Source of the DNA: Punica granatum
Taxonomy: Eukaryota; Streptophyta; Magnoliopsida; Myrtales; Lythraceae
Reading direction: 5' to 3'
Length of the DNA: 64,000 bases
Assembly (NCBI RefSeq): GCF_007655135.1
Contig: NC_045130.1
Span: 39,242,605 to 39,306,604 of the forward strand
A model generated the notes under the pieces. That model was not told the DNA's origin and searched no databases. It saw only the letters and a list, made by a program, of their open reading frames with translations. Numbering within the stretch: the first letter of the stretch is position 1; each line of letters starts with the position of its first letter. The translations under genes were made by a program, and so were the position numbers. This document shows positions 23,874-36,263 of this stretch, piece by piece.

Positions 23874-25050
23874 CATTGATCGACTCTCGTCATTAGATCG
23901 ATTTTCTCTTCTTCTTGTTTCTTCTCTTCTTTTGGGTAGAAATAGAATCCTCACTGCTCTTTTGAGGTAAAGACGCCGTCTCCGTTCCGTGCTTATTGTT
24001 TTTTAGAGCAGGTACGGACCTAATTAGATATAATTAAAGAGAAGAAAACGTGAGAGAAGCAACGAGCGTATGTATGCCTTTTTTTTTTTTACCAATGCTG
24101 TGAATATATTGTAAGTGAATAGATGCTGTTGTAAAACATCATTCTTAATCTTGCATGTAAATATGGGTATCAAATACTATCGCCGGGATTGATGGTTTTG
24201 CAAGTTCTTTGTTTCTCCAAAATCCTTATCCTTCAAAGAAAATATTCATTGAGTGTTACTCATCCAAAAGTGGATGAGTAAAAACCAATCAAAATATTTG
24301 TAAGTGGGAATCGATGGGTCTATTTTGAGGCCAATTTCCTACTTTTCTAGGTATTTTCATTGGGTGTTACACATTCAAGTGGATTAGTAATACACACAAA
24401 ATATTTGTTCTTATCTTTGAGTTCATTTGAAAACAATCATCTAGTCCACAATTTTGATAATTGGGCCATCCATACTGGGCCCACTTTCCTCATCAAGCGG
24501 GTAGAGTACCTGTTGGCCCAATTCACAGAAGCAATGGATCGTCAGAATTTTGGAGACTCTCATTCTTAATCATGGCGATTAAGAGTACGCAACGATGACT
24601 GTATCAATGTTAAACTTGGCTTGCTGCTGGCTAGCTAACAATCTATCTGCTTTTCTAACCATGTATTAAGAGATACAACCTGTGCTAAGATGAATCAAGA
24701 CTAAGGAGAAGCCGTAAAAGTCGGGAATAATAATGAACAGATCACACTGCAGCTGCCAAGTTTTGGTGGTGGCTCGGATTTCATGTCTTGACCATCTAAA
24801 AACAACTGTCGGGTTAACAGAGGGAATAACAGAAGCAAGAACTTTTAATACATGTCCTAGTAGAAACCCAAATGAACATCTGTGCTATCATCATCAGTTG
24901 GGCCGGAAATAAATGATCCTGCCTCAATGATCAGTTCAAAGAAGCGAACACGCGTCACAAGGGAGAGCTCATACCAATAAAATCAATTGAGGCGAGTATT
25001 TACTGTAAATAGTACAAACCGCCGTCTAATCTAGTCTTCAGTTCGACAAC
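23874..25050. other. Spacer between CBF and PGAP3 genes
   Basis: Starts with the probable CBF 3' UTR and ends with the probable 3' UTR of the minus-strand PGAP3 gene. The two genes converge. A MITE occupies about 24,238-24,412; no other gene is supported. Confidence 0.6.
24238..24412. mobile_element. Palindromic MITE, family copy a
   Basis: The left end (AAATATTCATTGAGTGTTAC) and the reverse complement of the right end (CAAATATTTTGTGTGTATTA) are similar over about 55 bp. An inner perfect 11-bp stem TTACTCATCCA / TGGATGAGTAA lies at 24,256-24,266 and 24,271-24,281. A related element is at 46,281-46,427. No coding capacity; target duplication not defined. Confidence 0.55.
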
Positions 25051-27082
25051 CTATTTTGACTTCTTATAGAGAATAGATGTCCTAAATTCAGCGTCATCCC
25101 TAATAAAGCTCCACCAGAGATATGTGAGGGGGATGGTGGTGGCATGCCAGAGAGCGTGAGCATCCACATATCCGCGATATGGTGGGAAATCATATATTTC
25201 CAAAAGCATAGCAAGCGCCCCGCTCACCACCACGATCCACAGCTTCCAACGTGACGGGTGATGAGTGACTCCAGCCCAAACTGCCCATATAAGAAGCTGT
25301 GCAACGCCCATTGCCACGCATACCTTCATGTTCAGACCTACAACAGGGCGTACCACGTGTTAAGGATTCAAGTTGGAACCATGTATGGTCCACAGTAAGC
25401 TTCAAATATTTCGTGCAATATGTTGGGGCGGGAGCGTTGCTCTTTAGAGCATGTGATAAAAATTCTTCCCTGCCATGCAAATATGTATAGATTATACATG
25501 AAAAATGAAAAGTTGACTCACCATAGTCGAGCTTGTAGAGGTTGAGATAGAGGATATGTGTTGTCACAAAAGCGAGGAGGGGGGCAGTGACCATGACCCT
25601 CGCAGCCTCCTCTCTCACGCTGAAAGCTCGCAGTACGGCCAAAATGAGGGAGAACCCAAGTAATGCCACAGCAGAGGAATAATCCAACTTCTCGGTCAAC
25701 TCCACATCCCTAATGATATTATTGACACATTCATTTACGCCAAATGACAACAACAAACAAGCATATAGATATTGAATACTGCAGAAATAAAGTTGAATTA
25801 AAAAGAAGCTGGGGCACATTAAAGTGAAAGCAGACATGTTAGCACAAGCATGCTTGCTACTTACCATTTATTTTTATTTTAGAAAAAAGCAAAGAAGGTA
25901 AATAACCAAGGGACAGTACTTCTTAAACTTTCAAATAGAGAGAAGCAAAGTTAAATAGCATTTTCAATAAGTGAACGCTAGAGTAGTAAAAGATCTCCTA
26001 GAGAGTGACCAGTTTGATGCTCGCTTAAAAATTCTCAACATCAAAGAACTCACAGCAGAAGAAGAGAGCTTACCGACTGTGGAATACAGCGCTCCAAAAC
26101 CAGGAATTCATGGCCAAGATGCCATAGACGTGCCAAAGTCCAGTGTATTCATAGTAAGTTTTCTTATTTGGCCTCAAAGGTAACTTGTAGTACAGAAGTA
26201 TGAAGAATGATAACCAGCCATGAAAATGCATGGCCAGATTGAGGGCAGACACAGCAACAGAAACAGGTTCCTGAGAAAACAAAGCCTTCTCAGTTCTCGA
26301 TACAAAATTTAAAAATCTGTGGAATTAATCAATCTACATGCACCAACATTAAAAATGACAAAATTTGACGGAAGAAAAACCTGGATTCCAAAAACTCGGA
26401 TAAAGGGCCACTTTCCGTGATACTTAACAGGCTTGCTGCCGAGTTTCTCTCTTTCCTCTTCCCTCGCGAGCATACAATGATATCGACAGTCACTTTGGCA
26501 GTCCCACTGTTTCCACCTCAGATAAAGGGGTTCTTGCATATACCATGGGCCATCAATAGGCTTCCCATCAGATGAAAACTTGCAATGTTGGAAGCAAATG
26601 TCGCCTACACATCCCGATTTCTCACATTGCCCGACACATGACCTATCAAAACCAAAGCACAGCTAATTGGTAAATCATTAAAACTAGCAAAACTCATTCC
26701 AGGCAGGAACTCGCATTTCTTTGGTAAAATAGCCTATGCTGCTAATATATCCCTTCCTAGGAGTTTCTCTCGCTCAGCTATTCCAATCTCATCAAAGTTC
26801 CCCCAATAACTAATCACTAATCGCATCCAAAGTTCAACACGCCTAAGATTCATAATCCTTTACGGAGAAAGTAACGAACTTTCTGAAATTGAATTGAATT
26901 CAATCCACACAGTATCCAGCTCAAAATATACGAACTCTAAAAGGAAACTTCAAATTAAACGCCAACCACAAAGTACTGCAAGCTGACCTATATATGGGAT
27001 CCGCATCCCCGGCACTAGCGTCGAGCGCATCAACAAGGCAAGACAGAGCGATGACCAGCAGAATCCAACGAAAGCTCGCCAT
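25051..27082 (-). CDS. PGAP3: PER1-like / PGAP3 GPI-anchor lipid-remodelling protein
   Basis: Multi-pass ER/Golgi membrane protein of the Per1 family, which remodels fatty acids of GPI anchors (phospholipase A2-type step). Minus-strand exons are 27,082-26,988, 26,642-26,381, 26,270-26,074, 25,709-25,522 and 25,337-25,051. All introns are GT-AG and the 1029-nt CDS closes in frame (342 residues, usual for the family). It has an N-terminal signal peptide (about residues 1-20), a Cys-rich lumenal segment (SCVGQCEKSGCVGDICFQHC; WDCQSDCRYHCM), then several hydrophobic helices containing the conserved NLAMHFHGWLSFF, YGILAMNSWFWSAVFHSRD, LDY, and the C-terminal DAHALWH followed by PLTYLWWSF. His and Asp residues of these motifs match the hydrolase-like core of the CREST superfamily. 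The last residues KKSK could be a dilysine-type ER retrieval signal. Upstream is a GA microsatellite at about 27,289-27,310. The family call is firm. Confidence 0.93.
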
Positions 27083-29364
27083 TTGGTATTTGATGATATA
27101 AGTTCAGGACGTCAAACAGGGGAGGGAGAGTTCGAGATTGCTAGCAGACCGACGACGGGAGCTGGAAGCTGCGGGAAGGGCGCCATTGACTGCGTTCCAT
27201 CAGAGATCCGGAGTGCAACCGCAGGCGAACATTATTGATTTAGAGGGTTCGCTATTGCAGCTCGGACCCCCACTCAGATGGATGGAAAGAGAGAGAGAGA
27301 GAGAGAGAGGGGAATTGCTGTGATGGTAGAAAAACGGGGCCTGTCCTGATACCTCACGTGGTCTGACCGGACCGGACCGGACCGGGTGCCGAACTGAGTT
27401 GAGCTCCCCTTCCCCGTGTTTGGCTGCTCGTTCCGGCTTTCAGCTTCTTCTTCGGTAACAGCGTTTGCTTTCAGCTTTTGCTCCATCCCTATCTTTTGTG
27501 AAAACTCAAAAGTCAAAACTACACACTTTAGCCCTTTAATTTTGATTACTTTTCTGTTTTACTCCATTTTACTTTTTTATTATTTACATTCTATATTTTT
27601 TGGATACTTTTCTGTATAGATTTTTTTTAGCAAAATGATTATTAGAAAAAAATAAAAGTTTCGGTCCTCTTGTTGCCATTTCTTTTGTCCAAATTCTTTT
27701 TTTTTTGTTAATTTTTGCCTCAACATTAAGTTTCTTGTTTCTCGTAGTTTTATCCCTCAATTTTTGTAAAGAATACCAACATGACATGTCTTAAAATAAA
27801 AATTATTTAAAAAATATATAAAAATAAATTAATGATAATTAAAATAATAACGTGAAACTAGTGAACCTACTCGAAGTTTGAGGCACAAATAACCTCAAAT
27901 CAAGTCGTGTTAACTGTTAAAAGGATTTTAGTATTTTGAGAGGGAGAGAGGCGGCGTTTAGGGACGACGTCCTGCACCACCGTCCTTTGAAAGGTCATCT
28001 TAAGCCTATTCCTAAAGATCCATCAATGCCTCTCTTCACAATTAAAGCCATCATTATACTTTTCAATATCATTTCTTGCATCAAGAGTCGCCATGTCCTT
28101 GTTTAGTATGTCACAGCCGACCTCACAAGCGTAGTTGGTGACTATTGAGCCACAATCGCTTCTATTTATTGCTATATTTTCCCATTTCTTTTCTCAAAAT
28201 TCAAGTAGTAATACTTTCAAGGTAGACCACCACTACTCCTGCCAAGATTGCGCACGGTCTAAATACTCAACCCCTCTCATTTTCTCGAATATGTTCACGA
28301 TTTTCCTTTTATTATCTTAATTTTTTATTTAATTTTTTATTTAAAAAATTATTAAAAAATTTCATGTGGGCATTTTTATGAAAATTTGATCGGTGTAATT
28401 ATAAGAAACAAACATGAGATTATAAGAAAAGATTTTGATATTAAGGAAAATTAAAAAAATTAGGATAAAAAAGTATCTACAAAAGGTCAAAGACCAAAAT
28501 TAAAATATTCTTTAATAAAAATTTCGATAAAAGGATGAAAAACAGAAAGTAATAAATGGTATTAGATAAAAACGAATCCAGAAAAGAGAAAAGGACTGAA
28601 ATAAAAAAGTCGTCAAAGTTATAGGATGTAAATGATAAAAAATTAAAATATGACTAAAATAGAAAAGCAACTAAATCTGGAAAATCAAATGTATTCTTAT
28701 GAACTTTTTTTTTCCTCCATCCATCCATACAATCATATTTGGAAAAAGTTCCTTTTTTTGTGACGGTAAAAACTTCTTTATTAGTCTAATTTTTATTGGT
28801 AAAAAAGTTTCATCCTTCATTTCCACTTAAAAAACATACCTGTTAAAAATTGGACTAGTTTCTTAAATTCTTTTTTCCATCTTTTTACATCGCATTCTCT
28901 CCTCCAAAATCTATGTAGTATAACGGTCTCATCCCTCTTAGTTATTCATCAATTTTTGTCAATTTGATTCGCAATGTTTTTTCATTAGAATCAGAGATGA
29001 TTGATATTCCTTGATGTCGTTACTCGTAATTAGTTAGTCTTATATACAAACTACAGCTTGCTCGATAAAGAAAGACAGTACTCTAGAAGAGGAAAGGAAA
29101 AAAATTCTAGCCTAACATGTAAGGAAAGCCTAACTAATGTACACACTAATTTACACCTAATATAGAAAAAAATGATTATGCAATAATGGCCATATTATTT
29201 CTCAAATGAAATATTCTAATATATGCATATTATCACATTAAAATTTCATCCTTTAAATGTTAACAACTATATAAATGCTCGTGTTGAAATAACCGAACTA
29301 GAAAAAAAATATTTTTAATAATTTATTTATGAGCACAATGGAGACAGATGTGTTGGATCTACAC

Positions 29365-29404
<40 letters not shown>

Positions 29405-29715
29405 AATAAAAGTATCTGAATCATGAATATGTTTTTCCAATGGAAATATGTTCGAACTGTGCATGGAAAATGCCATCAATATATTACAAAATACAAATTA
29501 ATTTGTGCATGAGAAATGCCTGACAATTTACGAGTGCGTGAGGAATGCCCCCTTCTGATTAAATATATAAGAAAAGCTAACGGAGCCCCCGAAACAAACA
29601 CGCCCTTGCCCGTGTCCGGTTTTACATGCAGTCGTAGGCGACAGCAATTCCTCTCCCAGCAGGCGACTGAAGTCCACGCGCGTCTCCCTCTGTCTCCTGC
29701 GGATAATTTACGTAA
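27083..29715. other. Divergent intergenic region between PGAP3 and ABCB26
   Basis: Presumably holds both promoters of these divergently transcribed genes. A GA tract (about 27,289-27,310) lies near the PGAP3 5' side and a TA microsatellite is at about 29,371-29,402. The rest is AT-rich with no supported gene. Confidence 0.55.
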
Positions 29716-32700
29716 ATGGCCTCTGCGGCCCTGCCTCCGCTCCTCCAGACTCAGCCAAACCGTTTCCTCCCGCCGGGCTGCTTCGGTCACAGGACAATCC
29801 CCAAACTCCGGAGCAGCCAGCTCAGGCTCTCTTCGCTCCGGCGGTCGATTCTCCCGCCGCCGTCTGCTTACTTGTTCGTCGGGAAATCAGAAGGAGGAGC
29901 CGCCGGTGCTTATGTCACGGGACAGGCCTCGGACCCAATCGTCAGCGACCCGAACTTCAAGTTCGACGACTCGAGCTCCGATCAGCCTCAGCCACGGGAC
30001 TTGATAAGCTGGGGCCTGCTATGGAGTCTCCTGTTGAAGCACAAGCTCAGGCTCGGCGTGGCGGTTCTCACTCTTATCGGCTGCTCAACTTGTACTCTCT
30101 CTATGCCTCTTTTCTCAGGTAACGCTCTAATGGTGATCGTGCTTGTTCCCATATAATTCTCCAGTGTGATGAATTCGAAGTATTATTTAATGGTTGAAGT
30201 TAATTAGGCCGTATTTCGTGTCAATTACGATGTCAGGGCAATTCTTCGAAGTGCTTGTCGGTGGCAGGCCGGAGCCATTGTGGAGGCTTCTTAGTAGGAT
30301 TGGACTATTGTATATGTTGGAGCCAATCCTTACTGTTCTATTTGTTGTTAATATGAATACTGTATGGGAGAAGGTTATGTCAACTTTGAGAGCTCAGATA
30401 TTCACAAGGGTATTGATTCAGAAGGTAAGCCTCGCTCGTGATACGAACAGACAATGGTTTATCTCGTTCATCCTTGCAGCTTTCTTATGTGACATCTAGT
30501 TCTCCTCACGGCCAGTTAAAACTTAAAAGGGTACCTCAAGATTGATTCTTTCGGATCTTGATGTGATGTTTTTTCTGTGCATATGCAGGTGGAATTTTTT
30601 GATCGGTACAAGGTATGAAAGCAGATTCTTTCTCTCTGCCTAGCATCACTCTGCCTATATGTTTGACAAAATAATGTGCTTTATCTAGAATTTGTAACCG
30701 TTGGAGTTATCATATCAACAACATTTTGCAGATATTCTCTTTTTCTGTAGCTTGGTAGAACCTTTTCGAAATAAATATCTCAACTTCTATCGCCTGATTT
30801 AATCCCTTGGTTGAAGTGTCATGCTGGCTTGGTAAGTACATTTACTGGTGAAGTGACAAATGTGAGTAAATACATTTCTACCTTAGGTTGGGGAACTCAC
30901 TGGACTGCTGACATCTGATTTGGGCTCACTTAAAGATGTTGTGAGTGAAAATGTCTCGAGGGATCGTGGATTCAGGGCACTTTCTGAGGCAAGCTTCTCT
31001 TCACTAAGCAAAAGTGAGCTTTATGTTGCTTTTATTTGAACCTGTACAATTATGATCCCTGATTATGATGATACTAGCTCTCTTTCTCTTAGTAAGACGA
31101 ATCGTTTAGCTGCCAACTGCTCGCTAAGAAACATGCCTTTTGAGTTTGAATGAGTATATTAATTCACACGCTATCATCCTTGCAGGTTATTGGGACAATA
31201 TGCATACTATTCACTCTCTCCCCTGAACTTGCACCAATTTTGGGCTTCCTGATGCTCTCAATCTCCGCATTTGTTGGTAATATATTTCCTTCATAGCTAC
31301 TATGAGCTTATGTAACTTTAATTTTTTAAGCTTACGCATTTTTTGACTCATGTATGTCTCCCTCTGTGAAACTCCCATATGAAAGAGTAGAACTACAGAA
31401 GTATCGGAATGTCGCTTTTATTTACTAAACTGTTTTATGAGCATTGGTAGTGAATATGTAAAACCCAGCCGATGATGCAGCATTTCACCTTTTACTAGGG
31501 CATTCTACCCGCGTGATGCCACGGGTCGGAAAAAAATTTCGTCAATTTTTTTATTTAATGACAATATTACTTATATCTAAAAATCATAAATTCACGATTA
31601 TGATAGGTTCATCCTTTAGTAGGTCTATCTCGCTTGAACCTAAATTAATTAGCAACATGTTTATCCCTTAGTGGGTAAACAACCTCGCTCGAGTCTAGAT
31701 TGATTATACCTAATGGACTTCCAAATATCAAATGTGCACAAAAAAATATTTATTTAGCTAAATATCATAAAAATTTAAAAATGTTGACTTATTCTTTTTA
31801 AAGGGGGCGGGTCTTGTTATCAAAAAGAATTTACGATCGGGAGAGGTTTATCCCTTAGTGGGCGAACGACCTCGCTCGAGTCTAAATTGATCAGACCTAA
31901 TGGACTTCTGAATATCAAGTGGGCACACCGGCAAAAACATTTATAGACCTAAATTTAATAAAAAATATATATATTGAATTTTAAAAAAAAAGAAAAAAAA
32001 AGAGGGGGGCTGAGGGTGGGAAAACCCACCCCACTTGCCCCTCCTTCATCCTACAGCAACATTTTAGTGTATTTATATATTATTATTATTATGATGGCTG
32101 GAATTTTCTGAATCCTCCGTTATCTTGGTGATTATGAACTTTCTCTTCATCTCACTTAGTATTAGACTTTCTATGAGTTCAAGAACTACTTTTATGTCCT
32201 CAAACAAGGTTGCTGAATAGTGCCCAAATCGTTTTGGCTGAACGTGTCCTTGTTCTCATCCTGATTTCTTACTGTAACTTTTTTTTTTTAATGTGAATCG
32301 CAGCTGCCTGATGTTTTGTGGTGACAATTTCTACTTTCTGTAGCTATATACAAGAGATCAACTGTACCTGTTTTTAAGGCACATGGACTGGCTCAAGCAT
32401 CCATATCAGATTGCGTGACAGAAACATTCTCTGCTATTCGCACAGTAAGATCATAAAATTTGGTATTGCTATCACTTCACCTTTTCTATGATTTTCTCAG
32501 ATGTTGCATTTCTACAACATGTTTGTTCAAGCTGGATCATTTTGTGATTCCTTAAAACTGGAAGTACATTAAAATTTCTTGATGAGCTGACGGTTCATTG
32601 GTAACATACAATTTACAGGTCAGGTCCTTTGGTGGTGAGAGACGTCAAATGTTCATGTTTGGTGGCCAGGTAACTGAGTTTGATCCTCATCTGATTATAA

Positions 32701-35569
32701 GCGTGTAAAGATATCTTTAATACATTGTATTTATTAATTGTCATATATATTGCAGGTTCTGTCGTTTCAGAAAAGTGGGATAAAGCTTGGGACTTTCAAA
32801 TCCATAAATGAATCGATAACTAGAGTTGCTGTTTATGTATCTTTGCTGACCTTGTATTGCCTTGGAGGAAGCAAAGTAAAGGCGGTGAGTACTGCTAACT
32901 TATAATACCTCTCTCTGAGCCAGTTCAAGGATTATTATGGTTCAATGTAATTTATCCCCTCCTCTCATTTATGGTTGCAGGGTGTATTATCTGTTGGAAC
33001 TATGGCATCCTTTGTTGGATATACTTTCACGTTGACATTTGCTGTGAGTGTTGCAACTGCAAATTCTGTGCAATCTATAGTCAGTTGTCATAGTGGCTGA
33101 TTAAAGTATAACAGGTTCAAGGGTTGGTGAACACATTTGGTGATCTCCGTGGATCTCTTGCTGCAATTGAGAGGATTAATTCCATTTTGTCTGGGGTAGA
33201 AATTGACAAAGCCCTTGCTTATGGATTAGAAAGAGAAATGCATATAAAAGGAATAGATGATGAGAATAAAAAATTATTCCTTGTGAATGGATTTGATGAT
33301 ACAACCCAACACCCAAATATGCATCCCAGATCAGCCTTAAAGTCAGTTAGCTGGGTTTGTGATTTAGCCTGGTCTGGAGACATTTGTCTTGAAGGTACGT
33401 AAGTGAATTTTAGTTATTCATAGTAGCCGTAATATTTTTTTCATTATTGCGTTTCTATATACTATTTTTCTTTCAATTAAGAATTTTTAGACAGTTTCTC
33501 ATAATAGACCATCGTTTTTTATGACAGTTCTTTTCTACGAGCAGTGCTGCTTTAACAGATTTCTGCCTCTTGACTGATCCTAAGAAGTGAATTCAGATAG
33601 TGATTTTGGATAGAGATTACCTGTCATTTGTGTGATGCCATGTATTAACTTGCTTTGGCTAGTTTAATTTTTCTCCGTGGATCACCCTTTCCTTGGATCA
33701 CATTTCGGTTTTCGTATTAGAAATTGTAGGTGCTTGTAAAAGTATACTCATCTTATATTTTTCTTTCAGTTAAGAATTCAAAGACAGTTTCTCATCATTG
33801 AACATTGACTTTTATGACATTTCTTTTCTACGAGCAGTGCTGCTTTAACAGATTTCTGCCTCTTAACTGTCAACTGAGACTAAGAAGTGAATTTAGATAG
33901 TGATTTTGGATAGAGCTTACCTGTCATTTACGTGATGTCGTGTATTAACTTGCTCTGGCTAGTTTGATATTTCTCCGTGGATCATCCTTTCCTTGGATCA
34001 CATTTCAGTTTTTCGTATTTGAAATTATAGGTGCTTGTGAAAGTCTACTCATCTTATATTCTCTGTTCTACGAACTTCAAAAATTTCTCATGCAGATGTG
34101 CACTTCTCATATCCTCTAAGACCTGATGTGGGAATCTTAAATGGCTTAAATCTAACTCTGAAATGTGGAACCGTGACCGCTTTGGTGGGCCCTAGTGGTG
34201 CTGGAAAGAGTACAGTAGTACAGCTACTGGCACGCTTCTACGAGGTTTACTGTTTGAATACATTCACTTCTGTGTAGCTTTCTATGTTTGATGCTATTTA
34301 CTTGGTGAAGCCTTGACATCATTTGGAACTTACGCAGCCATCTAAAGGTCGAATTACAGTTGCTGGAGAGGATGTTCGGACGTTTGACAAGAGCGAATGG
34401 GCTAGGGTCGTTTCTATCGTAAATCAAGTATATTCCTAGATCTCTTATATAATGTGTCTTAACTATTTAAAGGGAATGCTTATCCAATTGTCCGTTTCTT
34501 TCCAAAAGATCTACTCATTGTTGTTGAGTGAGGTAGCTTCAGTTCCTTTCCCTACATTAACATAGCACACTATATAGGAACCCGTTCTTTTCTCGGTTTC
34601 TGTCGGAGAAAATATTGCCTATGGGCTTCCTGATGATGATGTGTCTATGGATGATGTAATAAAGGCTGCTAAAGCTGCGAATGCTCATGACTTCATACTC
34701 TCTCTCCCACAGGTCTGTCTTCCAAAACTGTCTAAATAGATATTCTATTTTTCGATAGTTACTCTTTGCTGATCAGTTATTTATGGATGAATCAAAGGGT
34801 TATGACACGCTAGTCGGTGAACGTGGAGGCCTGCTGAGTGGTGGGCAGAGGCAGGTATAGTATATATATTGTCCATCTTCTTGCCCCGAGTCCATGCATT
34901 TCTCTCTAATTTCATTTGATTTATTGATTGATTTTTCCCGCTGCTAATCTGTAGAGAATTGCCATTGCGAGAGCACTGCTAAAGAATGCTCCAATTCTAA
35001 TACTTGATGAGGTGAGCTTTCCTTCCTCAAGTTTCGATTGTTATCATGGTTTAAGATTTCATCGGACTTTATTCCTGTCAAGATATTGGTTAGTTCATTA
35101 TTTAAACTGAGGATTCTGAGAGCACAGCCTTGAATGCACTGTTTCTGTCGAAAAGGGACCCCGTTCAATGGTTCATACATATATCTGAATCCAGTTCCAT
35201 TTGACCAATCTGTCCAGCATGCCCAGTCTGGTTTTTAAAATAACGGTCATGCGGCAGGTGTAATTTGCTGAACAATAGATGCGTCTTCTCTTTGCGGGAA
35301 GAACCATAAAAATATTTTTGTTATTACCACAGGCCACGAGTGCGCTGGACGCAGTGAGCGAGCGACTTGTCCAGGATGCACTGAACCAGCTGATGAAGGG
35401 CAGAACAACCTTGGTGATTGCTCACCGCCTAAGCACTGTTCAGAATGCCCATCGGATTGCACTCTGTTCAGACGGGCAAATCGCGGAGCTGGGGACCCAC
35501 TCCGAGTTAGTGGCGAAGAAGGGTCTGTATGCCTCTTTGGTTGACACACAAAGGCTGGCATTTGAATGA
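29716..35569 (+). CDS. ABCB26: Half-size ABC transporter, B family member 26, plastid (TAP-like)
   Basis: Chloroplast-membrane ABCB half-transporter (TAP/ABCB26 type) that would work as a dimer; substrate unknown. Sixteen exons: 29716-30118, 30237-30424, 30589-30612, 30887-30988, 31186-31276, 32344-32444, 32619-32669, 32756-32884, 32981-33043, 33115-33394, 34096-34244, 34338-34427, 34578-34712, 34798-34854, 34955-35011, 35333-35569. They total 2157 nt, 718 residues, near the family's length of about 700. A Ser/Pro/Arg-rich N-terminus fits a transit peptide, followed by the membrane domain (about residues 100-390). The ATPase domain has Walker [10 protein letters not shown] (509-517), Q-loop VNQEP, signature LSGGQ (615-619), Walker B ILILDE (635-640), D-loop SALD and switch H671 in IAHRLST; it looks complete. 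Exon 3 is only 24 nt. The intron after exon 4 uses a GC donor (GAG|GCAAGC). Introns 5 and 10 contain repeats described separately. Confidence 0.94.
31600..31925 (+). repeat. Tandem SINE-3'-end-like repeats inside ABCB26 intron 5
   Basis: Two copies, about 31,660-31,735 and 31,845-31,920, share TTTATCCCTTAGTGGG, ACCTCGCTCGAGTCTA and CCTAATGGACTTC. A third, weaker copy starts near 31,604. The order of words matches the 3' domain of the window's SINE family (CTTTACCTCCTACTGAGC ... GGCCCAATTAGACTTCCGA at 61.6 kb). Just upstream, 31,507-31,526 carries ACCCGCGTGATGCCACGGGT, a near-palindrome seen elsewhere in the window. Confidence 0.6.
33463..34060 (+). repeat. About 293-bp tandem duplication in ABCB26 intron 10
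   Basis: Unit 1 runs from 33,463 to 33,755 and unit 2 from 33,756 to about 34,060. Both contain TTTTCTACGAGCAGTGCTGC, then AGATTTCTGCCTCTT, then AGTGATTTTGGATAGAG and CCTTTCCTTGGATCACATTT in the same order. Differences are scattered point changes and small indels, so the duplication is not recent. Splice sites of the neighbouring exons are intact. Confidence 0.85.
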
Positions 35570-36263
35570 CAGGATGAGGTCTGCTTTCCCCATCATTTCC
35601 TCTGTCCTAGACTCATCCCTGACCTGCTGCACCGGTCCGATGCCTGTAAGTGCATTGATAAGACTAAAAATGGTTTCACTTTCCGGTTACTGCCATCATT
35701 AGTCATCACTTTTTCCTCCTCTTGCAGAATACTTGCCCCGTTGGCGATGGCCGGTGGAATGGAATAAAGGCACGGGAACAAAGAAGAAGATATACTCATT
35801 TTTCTCTTCACCATTATTGTATAAAAAGCTTATTCAAGATTGTTAATTGGTGTGAAATAGGCGCAGATGCTCATCCCAAGTCTTACGATACACAGCATCA
35901 ATTCAATTACCGTTGAGTCGACGAGCGACCGAGTATGTTCGTCAGAAACTGTAAACATGAGAAGAAGAATTGCCTTCTCATGAACCGATATTGAGTTACG
36001 TGATCATTTTATTGTCAGTAAGCTTATGCGTCTCGATATCTGTGATCCATTTTATTCGATTTTCACCTCGTGGTGGGATAATTTTGCTAAAACTGATCCA
36101 TAATGTTAATATTGATTTTTTCCGATTTCAAGCAAGGTCCATGGTGATTCCTTATATGTTTTCTTTCTTGGTTGAGGTGGGGGGGTGTCTCGGGGTCGGG
36201 GGACTGTAATGTAAACCGGAAGAGAAGCAGGGCAGCTGCTTTGTATGTCGTCCGGCGTCCATC
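35570..36263. other. 3' UTR of ABCB26 and short upstream region of the PPR gene
   Basis: A 694-bp gap between two plus-strand genes. The first part probably contains the ABCB26 3' UTR. A GGGGGTGT-like GC-rich patch just before 36,264 would be the PPR promoter or leader. No additional gene is seen. Confidence 0.6.

Noticed and set aside
25190..25867. 225-codon minus-strand frame
   Set aside because: It contains PGAP3 exon 4 but reads through the flanking introns into another frame; replaced by the five-exon model.
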